Below are positions 11,174 to 19,885 of a stretch of DNA of 20,935 nucleotides, piece by piece. Each line of letters opens with the position of its first letter. The first letter of the stretch is position 1. Below the pieces are notes generated by a model. That model had not been told where the DNA came from, made no database searches, and was given only the letters and a program-made list of their open reading frames with translations. Where the stretch lies: contig JASJQH010000217.1 in assembly GCA_040143965.1 (NCBI GenBank), positions 1 to 20,935 of the forward strand, written 5' to 3'. This DNA comes from Basidiobolus ranarum (taxonomy: Eukaryota > Basidiobolomycota > Basidiobolomycetes > Basidiobolales). A program made the position numbers and the translations under genes.

Positions 11174-12007
11174 ATGGAGAAATCATGGTGGACATACGCT
11201 TACTTAGTCGACTGGACAATTGCTATTGCTCTTAGTGGCGCGGCCGTTCTATTGCAGGTCTTCCATAACTCTCGACCAGAACTTGATTCCACATTTGTAG
11301 TAGATGACCAAACGGTAACAATTTTTGGACTGTACGCGATCACCCTGATTGTGCCTTTCGTCACCATAGTGCTTTACCAAGGGTTTATTGTGTTTTGGGT
11401 GCACTGGATTCGCCGTGCCAGTGAACATCGAGACGTTGCAATGATACACGAAATACACAACGGCTTTCTGGGCTTGACTTCTGGGTTCGGTTTGACAGCT
11501 ATCATCATAGAAAGCATATATATGATATTGGCGAAAGTACCCAACAGTGCATGCCAGGGGAAATCCGAAAGTGCCAACGAAACAGGAAAGGTGTATCCTT
11601 CTATCTATGCAGGATACACTTTTTTAGGAATGACCTACTTAGGCATGTATATATCACGCAAAGTCCGTTCCAACAATGCCAGTATCGTGTGGTTATTCAT
11701 AAACATACTGCCCTTCTTGGTATCGACTTTGGTTTGCATCTCACAAATCAACCAAGGCCGGACTACTCTCGTTAATGTTCTCTTCGGGATCGTTATAGGA
11801 ATGGCAATGGCCATATCATGCTACAGGATATATTTCAATCCTGAAGGAAATGTAAGAGCTACCATAACGGAGCCTCTGCAAAGGAAAGAAAATATAGAGG
11901 AAGGGAGTATTTATTCAAAACAACCCCAAGCCATCGGTAAAAGCAGCCCAAGTAGGAAAAATGGGAGTAATTCAAATAGCAAGAACTCATCCATTCGATC
12001 ATATTGA
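11174..12007 (+). CDS. PAP2/lipid phosphate phosphatase-like membrane protein lacking catalytic residues
   Basis: A single exon encodes 277 residues with about six hydrophobic segments (near 12-28, 48-75, 98-120, 143-160, 170-190, 199-220) and a hydrophilic Ser/Asn-rich tail, so an integral membrane protein is likely. The layout resembles Dpp1-type lipid phosphate phosphatases: WTIAIAL near the N-terminus, a segment like the D..I..P region before helix 2, then IHNGFLGL, YPSIYAGYTFLG (141-152), SQINQGRTTLVNVLFG (190-205) and a closing YRIYFNP. The catalytic motifs are altered. The PSGH motif reads PSIY at 142-145, so the His is gone. SRx5Hx3D reads Ser190, Gln191, Thr197 and Asn201. The first motif Kx6RP is not recognisable. 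The reading frame is intact, so a non-enzymatic role, like that of vertebrate LPPR proteins, is inferred. Remote homology to a different six-pass family remains possible. Confidence 0.75.
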   Translation: MEKSWWTYAYLVDWTIAIALSGAAVLLQVFHNSRPELDSTFVVDDQTVTIFGLYAITLIVPFVTIVLYQGFIVFWVHWIRRASEHRDVAMIHEIHNGFLGLTSGFGLTAIIIESIYMILAKVPNSACQGKSESANETGKVYPSIYAGYTFLGMTYLGMYISRKVRSNNASIVWLFINILPFLVSTLVCISQINQGRTTLVNVLFGIVIGMAMAISCYRIYFNPEGNVRATITEPLQRKENIEEGSIYSKQPQAIGKSSPSRKNGSNSNSKNSSIRSY

Positions 12008-12131
12008 GGCAGTTTGTTGGTAGTGCCTTGAATTATTCTGCCATTGCCTTTAATTATTCCCTTACTGTATATCCTTGAAATATCTGAATTTATCAATGCA
12101 CATAAACTTGACCTCAATTTTTCAATCTAAA

Positions 12132-12210
12132 CAGTGGAGCTCTGCATCCTGTTAGACGATAGTATGTCCCTATATCATCATAAATACTTGAACTGAATTA
12201 AGCTCCACTG
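12132..12210. repeat. 10-bp inverted repeat, possible hairpin
   Basis: CAGTGGAGCT at 12132-12141 and its exact complement AGCTCCACTG at 12201-12210 are 59 nt apart, beginning 125 nt after the PAP2-like stop. The flanks (AA and TT) extend the match if one base is bulged. It may be a 3'UTR hairpin or the ends of a tiny non-coding element. Confidence 0.4.
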
Positions 12211-12263
12211 GTTAATGAGATACCATCAGCAGATATGGGTGTATCATCAAAATCAGTAATAGT

Positions 12264-12279
12264 AAGGGTTAGGGTTAGG
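12264..12279. repeat. Interstitial telomere-like repeat
   Basis: AAGGGTTAGGGTTAGG contains about two and a half TTAGGG units inside an intergenic region. Such runs arise from break repair by telomerase or serve as binding sites for telobox proteins; neither can be shown here. Confidence 0.45.
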
Positions 12280-12801
12280 ATTCTCTTCATCTTGAAGACT
12301 TGAGTTGTCATATATATATGATATAATAATCATTATACACAAATGATAATCCATGTCAATTGGGTCGAGGACAGTCCAATGAGCTGTATCCGAACTTCAA
12401 CATACTGTATTGTGTTCCCATACTATACATTGGCCCTGTTGATCCAATATCTTATTATCTTTTATTTCAAAGATAGCACCAACAAGATAATGAGAGTCAT
12501 TAATAATATAACAGAACAATGTCTTCGAAATCTCCAACCAAACCGAGCTAGTGCTTACATCCCATAATAATATAATGCGACTGATAGCTAAGCACTATAT
12601 CTCACATGCGAACAACTAACGAAGCGCGGATATCTCAATTTAAGTAACTAGTTTAGTGTTGGACCGATTTATTATTTAGGCTTGGATTGGTATTGGAAAT
12701 CATAAGGGTGGTTATTGTTTAGAAGATAACAAAATTTGTAGATTTCATATAAAGGGCATATCGTTGTTGGGAAGTTAAAGTAATATAGGCACTATATAAA
12801 T

Positions 12802-14548
12802 TTAGCTGGAAGACATCAAGTCTGGAGTATTGCATCTTCCAGGATTCCTAGCGCACCACAAAGGCTGTAGAGGCTCTGCCATGATACCGCGACGGACAAG
12901 GCGATTTCTCACCTCATGAAGTCTTAGCTGAGCGTCAAGAAGAGTGCGAGTGTTTCCTTTCTGATCTTTGGATCCGCTCCAAAGGACCTCAGCTGCCGCC
13001 GAAGTTCGGGGCCAAAGATACCTGTCCAGGTTGGTGAAATCGGCTTGTTCTGTCCACAACAAGACCTCACCACCCCAGATATTCTTTGCCTCACTCTCAG
13101 TCAAATTGGCCAGAAGATCGTAAGAGTAAACGCGCTGCCAAGTTTTGTATGGATCACACCTAATATTGTATGGATGTAAGTTAGCTGTTCAGAAGATCAA
13201 TGCACAAAAATCCTTACCATGAAATAGATTTCTCATCACCGCCCACAAAGTCACCATGGCCACAATCAAGATACCAATAATCGTTGGAGCTAGCCAACAC
13301 GGGGTAGCCCTGAGCAGCGACCTTCTTGGTATACTCAGGACCCAACCACACCTCGATTAAGGTGTCTTTGGGGACAGTCAAGTTGTGATGGGTCACCGCC
13401 TCTTGCCAAGTGATAGGGATCTTCTTGTTCTCTCTGATCCAACCGTGGGTTTTATCTAAGAACGGCATTAGAATCTGATTGTAGTCGTTGAATCCCTTCG
13501 CTGACATGTAGTTTCTTATGCTTTCTGATGACATCCAGCACTCGAACCGGACCTCGTCACCACCGATGTGAATAAAGTCAGAGTCAAACCAATGGACTAC
13601 CTCGTCCAAGAACGTTTTGACTAATCGATCGGTACGAGGGTTGGTGATATCAAGCTGTCCACTTACTGGCTCTGCAGCATGGACATCCCAACGGTTGTAG
13701 TCCATGCAGACGGTCAAATCTGGATGGGATAGTCCCCAGGAGTACGCATGTCCAGGCAAATCAAACTCAGGGATAATCCGCACCCCTCTTTCTAGACCGT
13801 AGCGCACCAGATCACGAACTTGCTTTTCATCATACATCATGTCCGGACCGTATGCTCCCTTCAGTGCTAGCTCGGGTGTTCTTTTGGTTAGCAACGGGAA
13901 ACTGTGCGAGTCAATGATATGCCAGTGAAGAATGTTCATTTTGTTGTAGGATAATCCGTCGATGGTGCGCTTGATATCCTCTACGGAGAAGAAGTTACGC
14001 GAGGTATCCAGCATAAGACCACGGTATTTGAAGGCTGGCCAGTCATGGATGGATATTGGGTAGTTGTTTATGTATAGTCGGTTCTCTTTGTTAGAGTAAG
14101 ATACTAATTGCGCAAAAGTCTCCAATCCCCTCAGAGCTCCAAAGATTGACTTGGCCTTCAACCTTCCCTCCCTGGAGTTCTCTTGGAGTTGTAAACTGTA
14201 AGATTCGTCAGTATTGAAATCGTATTTTGGATTGTTGTTTTCTATCTCAATATGAACGACGTTCAAGTGGGTAGACTCGGGCTTTTGCGACCAAGTACTA
14301 GCGCGAAGCAAGTTCTGTGGATCGTTAGCCTTCATGCGATCATTGCGAATGATACCGTGATAGCGCTTTACGGCAAGGTGAAGGATATCAGAGTGTCCTT
14401 GGAAGTTGAACTTGAAGTCTTGGCTTAGGAGTACCGTAGAGTTGCCATAAGTGTATTCCTGAGGTATTGGCCAAATTGTGGCACTGACTAAGGGGAAAGC
14501 TAAACTAAGTAGGTATAGCGCGGTGGACTTCTTTCCTAGGAAAAGCAT
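12802..14548 (-). CDS. Secreted beta-N-acetylhexosaminidase (GH20), 2 exons
   Basis: Exons are 14548-13218 and 13159-12802, joined over a 58-nt intron inside a Trp codon, giving 562 residues. It removes terminal GlcNAc/GalNAc residues and finishes chitin breakdown after chitinases. A signal peptide of about 23 residues (MLFLGKKSTALYLLSLAF...VSA) indicates export. An N-terminal GH20b-type domain is followed by the catalytic barrel: FKYRGLMLDTSRNFF (173-187), LHWHIIDSHSFPL, VRIIPEFDLPGHAYSW (256-271), and the catalytic pair Asp331-Glu332 in FIHIGGDEVRFECW, then ITWQEAV and WLGPEYTKKV. Exon 2 supplies TWQRVYSYDLL and WGGEVLLWTEQ, which complete the substrate pocket. The length matches fungal NAG1-type enzymes. 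The frame is open up to a GTG at 14578, but the first ATG is at 14548 and gives a clean signal peptide. Phosphoacetylglucosamine mutase lies next to it on the same strand. Confidence 0.97.
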
Positions 14549-14598
14549 TGTTGGCAGGGTGAATGAAATATGTGACACTGCCTTGAGGTCTGATGGGG

Positions 14599-14606
14599 TT
14601 TATAAA
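14599..14606 (-). promoter_or_regulatory. TATA box of the hexosaminidase gene
   Basis: TTTATAAA lies 51 to 58 nt before the ATG at 14548, almost the same spacing as in the PAP2-like gene. It supports the chosen start. Confidence 0.5.
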
Positions 14607-15464
14607 CATGTCGACCACTAAACACAATCCTGAATTAAGATTGGCTGCCAAGTCTCCTGCATCATATTGCAATGCGATGATAGGGGGATGTATACGGGCA
14701 ATATTTCTAATGCAACAACAAAGGAAATCGGTGATTATTCCTAGGGTCTAACTAGTCATGCTTTCTAGCAAGTAATTTCCTACGTTTGCCGAGCGTGATA
14801 ACACAGAAAACATGTAGCTGCAACTGGGAAATCGCTTTCTTACATCATCAATTATGATCTTTACAAGCCTCCATTGTCCGCACAGCTGATGGCTTTGGCG
14901 AGAGTTCAGTGGTGCACCTTCCCTCCATTTACCCATGCACAGACTACCAAGAGGTACTCTTCTGTCAAATTCTCGCTAGTACACGCCGAAATCAAGAAAA
15001 TAACTAAATGTGACTTCACTATTGTCTAATATGGTTTAATTGTTGGCTACACGTCGACTTGGATCCCTGTTCTCATTCCTCTTTTCAAATCTGTCAACAT
15101 GTATATGATAGATCTTCTTGGCTTCATTGGGGATGCCCCGCTCGTGCTCGTAAATTCATGTCCTCTTTAGGAAATATTCTCTCCAAAAACAGGGATCTCC
15201 AAAGGTGATCCATCTTTAATTTAGCGACGTACGTATGATCGCCCGAAACCCCGGCGATCGCATCGCTCTCAAGCCCTACACATGCGTGAGGTGATGTCGT
15301 TACGTTACGCTCTGCCAAATACGATGTGATATGCTCTCACTTCTATATTACAAATGGATATGGTTTATTTGATAACATAATGAATGATCTAACGTGAAGA
15401 AGTCAATAGAAGCCCTCTACTTGGATCAACGATTAATTAGTGAACATATGATAATGGAAACGAT
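14607..15464. other. 858 nt spacer without a recognised gene
   Basis: It lies between the mutase 3' end and the hexosaminidase promoter. Minus-strand ORFs at 14936-14748 and 15318-15124 show no family resemblance. An 8-bp palindrome GCGATCGC occurs near 15254. Nothing else was recognised. Confidence 0.45.
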
Positions 15465-17274
15465 CTACAAGAATTCACGAGGACGATCACCCTTTCCACC
15501 CGCCTGGTCGAAAACGAGACCGGCAACCTTGAAAGCAAGTTCGTCACACTCATGACGAGTGGCTGCTTCAGCGTAAACACGAACAACATCTTCAGTACCG
15601 GAAGGACGAACAAATGATCTTCCATTATTATATTTGGCTACCAATTGCTCTATCTTCGACTGCAATCCTTCGGGAGAAGCCAGAACTGTATCGGCTTTGA
15701 TAGGCTTGAAGATGGTACGATCACTAACGACAACCTTGCCCAAACGGCTGGGTAAATCGGTGTATGCTTGGTCCCATTCCTTCAAACTCCATTGACGGTG
15801 TGTAAGAATTGCCTCCACAAGCAACATATCAGAGATGGCATCACCAACTGCTTGATTAATAACCTCAGTTAATGCACGTAGTTGTTCAATAGCACTGGCT
15901 TGGGCGGGGGTACGGCCTTCAGCGGTATGAATGGTGCGCATAGCTTGAGGGCTGAAGACAACGGTACCGTGACCGTTTGCCTCGAAATAGACTCCAACAT
16001 CATATTTTTCAGCCTCGTGATGCAAATGTTTAACACCAGTGCATGCAAATGAAACTGGAAGTCCCAGGTCTTTAGTGAGGTAGGCAGTAGAACTACCGTT
16101 GGCATATGCGGTTTGTACGACACCAACATTGACTCCCTCCAAACCAGCGGCTTGAACCAATTCTCTGATGTACATAGAGGCCAAACCAGAGATTTTATCA
16201 CCATCCAATAACTTGAAGGTCTTGTTGTCAGAGTCGACGTAGAAGTAGACAATGCGATCAGCATCACCATCATAAGCACATGCACGATCGCCATGAGTCA
16301 GAGTCAGCCCGCTAGGGAAGGTCTGATTAACCTTAACAAAGTCAGCACCACACTGGTGATTGAGCTTTCCAAGAGTATCAATATTATCGTTTACGATCTT
16401 GACTGAGATAGTGTCTTCACCAATGACTTGAGCCAAGTCACGAAGTTTAGGAGCGCCAACACCGTTAGCACAGTCAACAAACAATGGAGAAAGCTTTTGT
16501 TTTCCTTGGGTGAGCTTTTTGAATGCAACAGCAAGTTTGTTATAGTATCCTTCTTCGGTGGGTTCACCATAAGCTTCAGGAGTACCACTGGTATTCAAGC
16601 AGCGAACAACGTAATGTAATTGTGGTGTGGTTTTGATTTGGTGGTCAATGAACTCAGCATCAGAGGCCTTTAAACCATCAATTAAGGAGGAAACCAAAGC
16701 TGGCCCACTTGGTCTGGTATCACGAGCGAACACAATTCTAGCTGGCTTGGATAAATCAATCTTGGCAACTGAAACAATGGATTCAAGCTCTTTTACAAGC
16801 TCCTCATCAGTAGAGGCGTTGGCAAGTTTGGTGGCATAAGCTTCCCAAGATTGTTCAAGCATTTCACCTAATGGATCAACAATTTTGACACCATTATCCT
16901 GTAGCAAAGTTGGGTTAGAAACGTATACCATACACAACAATTACGACACAAACAAACAACATACCGGTTCAGGATTGTGAGAAGCAGTAATCATAATGCC
17001 GATGGTTTTACCATCAAGCTTTTTGGAACGAAGGACAGCTAAAAGAGCAGCTCTGAAGATAACAGAATCCAATAGCTCGGCTCTAATTTGAATGAATTAA
17101 GTTAATAAGAGGAAACACTCACTACATTGAGATGGCCAAAGAGTTCAAACAAAAGTGCAGGAGAATAGATACATACTTCATACGGAAACCAGCAGTACCA
17201 TACTCAAAAGTGATTCCCTCTGGCTTAGGGTGGGTAGCAGAAGCTTGCTTGATTTTGTTAAGGTCGAACGACAT
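15465..17274 (-). CDS. AGM1: Phosphoacetylglucosamine mutase, 3 exons
   Basis: Exons are 17274-17177, 17082-16965 and 16898-15465, giving 549 residues, the usual length for this family (PCM1/AGM1/PGM3). The enzyme interconverts GlcNAc-6-phosphate and GlcNAc-1-phosphate in the cytoplasm, on the route to UDP-GlcNAc for chitin, N-glycans and GPI anchors. Seen: [10 protein letters not shown] near the N-terminus; the active-site loop TASHNP (65-70) with phosphoserine Ser67 at the end of exon 2; [21 protein letters not shown]; the metal loop DGDADR (282-287); [13 protein letters not shown]; the sugar-binding loop FEANGHGT; and the phosphate-binding loop RPSGTED (503-509) near the C-terminus. All four alpha-D-phosphohexomutase domains are present and no key residue is missing. 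The serine loop is lost unless exons 1 and 2 are joined, so the first ATG of the uninterrupted third exon frame is not the start. Confidence 0.97.
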
Positions 17275-17870
17275 TATGATAATTGTAAAGGTGTAGAATT
17301 ACAACGTGAACCTTTGAAATGCCAGGCTATTTAACTAGAGGATTGCGTACATTGTACATGACCTAAGGTAACACTCTAATTGGTAGTAATTATAACAAGA
17401 CTGATGATTGGCTGTGGCTACTAGAGCGATAACCTTCATGTTGTCCAGTATCCTAATTCGTCCATCTAAATAAATATAGCGTTGTTACAAATATAAATAC
17501 TATTCGGCGATATTGCCAGCGATAAGCAAATATTTTTGTAGATAATTAGTTCTAAAAAGGCATGGAAATTCATAACAAAAGGTCCGATTTCCATGCTAAT
17601 GGATAGGTAAACAAGCGGTTTCACTTGGATTCAATGCGTAAACTGATAATAGTTGATCTAGAGTATTCGTCATACATCCCGATTCAAATCACTACAATAC
17701 AAACCTAGATGCTTTTGTGCCCTATCGTATTATTACCATAGGAAGCAGGGTTACTCATGCCATATGTGTGCGACCAACAAGCCCTAGAGTTGTGGAGAAG
17801 AGAGATTAGCTGCGAGTGGCATTACCAAGATTATTTGATGCTCTATTATTATCCTAAACTTTATATGTGT
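17275..17870. other. 596 nt spacer without a recognised gene
   Basis: It holds the promoter side of the mutase gene and the 3' flank of the Fanzor fossil. I see no ORF of note, RNA gene or clear terminal inverted repeat. Confidence 0.5.
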
Positions 17871-19885
17871 TTATCGCTTACAAGCATTTAGCGGGCTAAG
17901 ATATAACCCGTCTTGGTTCCAAAATCATCTAACGCTACTGGCTGGCATGGTCTTCAAACAATTTTGGTTTGTGCACCTATTTGACGAAAAATATTAGCTT
18001 TTATTCTCTTTTCTCTCTTGTATCCCGGACAGTACCTTAAAAGGCCATGGCATTCTACAGTTGACATCTTGTTTCTTCTAAAAACTCTCGAGTTTGGAAT
18101 AGTTTTGAATTTTTCCAATTCTGAGAGCTCATATTCGGGGAAACAACTTGAAGTGATGAACTTGTTCAACAACAGAACTTCGAACCCTTCTTTTCGCAGC
18201 ATACGTCGCATTCCTTTCCCTCTAATTGACTCGTGAAATTTCACATTCGCAGATGACCGGTCACCTAATACTAAATAGCATCTCCGAATTTCCTCCTCAA
18301 ACTGTTTGCTAATTTTTGGTCAGATTGTTGTCTATTAATTTTGTTGGAGAACTTGATTTTTCTGAAAGGTAATGCCAGTGATGGTGTCTGTCAAATCATC
18401 TACCTTTTTACGGCGATATTCGTACTCTTTCTTGGAAGTTTCTTCAGAGCTATTTAAACAATTGGTAGTTTCTTTTACTAAGGCATCCAATCTTTTATTT
18501 CTCGTCCATATTAAGCTTTGAAAAGTATGTTTATCTTGAAGGACAGCACGAACGCGATCCTCAGATAGTTTGAAATTGCGCTGAGTTTCGGAAAGAGCAG
18601 CAGTGTGATCAACATCAGCAAAGCTAACAGCAGCAACGCCTGCGACAACATCAGCAGTATTATCTTCATTAGTAACCGACTCTACTTCAGTAAGACCTTC
18701 CCGACGCGGAACTCCAGCATTTAACTCCAAAGGAACCGTATCTTTCATTATTACAATAGTAGCTTTTTAGTGCCTTTGAAACACTGGCTTTTATCTTGAA
18801 GTACTCGATAAAATTTTCAGTCATCACTGTTGAAGCAGGTGTTTTAATAAGATGATTTTCAAGCTCTTATTAGATTAATGACATTACCCCAAATATCGAC
18901 CTTGTTTCCAGTGAAATTCTTGTTTTTCAATATATGATAGTTCAAAATCTTGGTATCTATTGTCATATAAGAAGGGATAAAGCCTTTTCGCAGTGGGAAG
19001 CAGTTAAACGATTCCATATCATTCTCTTCGCATACTTTTACGAGCATATAAAATGCGCGTAAATGTTGCTGCGGGTTTGCTTTGACGTCGTAGTAAACAG
19101 AGCCCTTTGCCAACTTGTAAATGTCAGGGTAAACATCCAAAGAGTTTTGAATCTGATGCACAGCCATGTCATCCAAGAAATTTGCTGGAGCCGTTGGTAC
19201 AGTTCTTGAAGATATTTCTGATTTAATCTTATTGCAGACATCAAGTATATTGTCTTCGACTGAAGTTTTTATTTCCTCTTCTGAGCAGCTGTTGCTTTTT
19301 ATATCTTGAGTCAGCTTCTCGATCTGCTCTTTTTTTCGTAAAACCTTGTTTAGAAACATTCTGAGACGATTTCCAAAGTGAAGAGCTACATTATTAATGT
19401 AGGCGGTATGAATCTTGGTGCTCTCATAAATTGTTATTTGTTGAACATTTGCCAATTTAATAGGTGCATAAGAAGCAAGTTGACAATATTCTTCTTTATA
19501 AGTGTTTATTTTCTCTCTCGCCTGACGCACTTTGGCTGAAAGCAGGGATTTGCCGGTCGTACTTCCATCTCTGACCCGTTTGTCAATAAGAGACACAAAG
19601 ACTTCACAAAAAATCTTTTGTCACATATTCTTTCAAGCCGAATTCATTGTCTTTTGCAAACTCTTTTATAAAGATGAATTTTAAAAAGGCAAAACAACTC
19701 CTTTAGTACGGGCCTGTATTGTTCCTTCCATTCAATGGTAGACACCAACATCTTGACAGTCATTATTCTCTTAACGGTTGACGAAGAACTCTTTAGCTTC
19801 CTGTAAAAGCAAAAGATATATAAGAACAAAAAGTGTGACTGTTCATGTATGCTATTTATTTACCTATAATGTTTCTTCTGACATA
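17871..19885 (-). mobile_element. Decayed Fanzor (eukaryotic TnpB-like) transposon gene
   Basis: Pieces of one Fanzor-type protein lie in order on the minus strand. The N-terminal part (about 19830-18860) has EQYRPVLKELF, then IYESTKIHTAYINN, ALHFGNRLRMFLNKVL, GSVYYDVKANPQQHLRAFY and FNCFPLRKGFIPSYMTIDT. A short stretch at 18863-18740 resembles the RuvC-II helical segment. After a roughly 370 nt interruption come PFRKIKFSNKINRQQSDQ, a VLGD strand, FHESIRGKGMRRMLRKEGF, ELEKFKTIPN and CHGLLRCTNQNC, with a WNQD in place of the RuvC-III WNRD (17921-17910). Fanzors are RNA-guided nucleases related to TnpB/Cas12. The copy is dead: the frame changes several times, a stop precedes WNQD, and the RuvC-I DPG segment is not found. 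A normal 59-nt intron (17977-18035) splits CHGLLR from CTNQNC, so the gene was spliced like host genes. Element ends are not visible. Confidence 0.85.
18335..18748 (-). CDS. Intact small ORF nested inside the Fanzor fossil, coiled-coil, KxDL-like
   Basis: An ATG-initiated, intronless ORF of 137 residues sits between two pieces of Fanzor sequence on the same strand. An in-frame stop lies eight codons upstream, so it is not a simple extension of the Fanzor frame. Its first 50 residues are acidic and alanine/valine-rich; residues about 53 to 125 look helical and coiled-coil-like. The stretch TRNKRLDALVKETTN...KKVDDLTDTITGI aligns without gaps to the human KXD1 core (TNEMLLNF...MKRDLDSIFRRI) at Asn, several Leu, the DL pair and a late Ile, but the diagnostic Lys of KxDL is Val. 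KXD1-type proteins belong to BLOC-1/BORC lysosome-positioning complexes. The last 14 codons are Fanzor DNA read in another frame. It may be a captured or retrocopied host gene, or only a chance ORF; I cannot decide. Confidence 0.35.
   Translation of the reverse strand: MKDTVPLELNAGVPRREGLTEVESVTNEDNTADVVAGVAAVSFADVDHTAALSETQRNFKLSEDRVRAVLQDKHTFQSLIWTRNKRLDALVKETTNCLNSSEETSKKEYEYRRKKVDDLTDTITGITFQKNQVLQQN

Larger units (their letters stand above)
12008..12801. other. Intergenic region between convergent genes
   Basis: This 794 nt AT-rich spacer lies between the PAP2-like gene (+) and the hexosaminidase (-). It holds a 10-bp perfect inverted repeat and a short TTAGGG run, listed separately. 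The ORF at 12343-12567 has no recognised content. Confidence 0.5.

Noticed and set aside
12343-12567. Plus-strand ORF of 74 residues
   Set aside because: No conserved motif is seen; its composition follows the AT-rich spacer.
14549-14578. Extended start of the hexosaminidase
   Set aside because: The codon at 14578 is GTG, not ATG. The ATG at 14548 gives a normal signal peptide and TATA spacing.
15124-15318. Minus-strand ORF of 64 residues between the mutase and hexosaminidase genes
   Set aside because: No family resemblance and no flanking exon that would extend it.
17660-17700. tRNA-like T-loop (GATTCAAATC)
   Set aside because: The flanking bases do not pair as a T stem, and no acceptor stem or anticodon arm fits.
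18335-18748. Reading the nested ORF as the normal RuvC-I/II core of the Fanzor
   Set aside because: A better RuvC-II-like segment lies just upstream at 18863-18740 and no DPG motif is present. The alternative is not fully excluded, so the ORF has low confidence.
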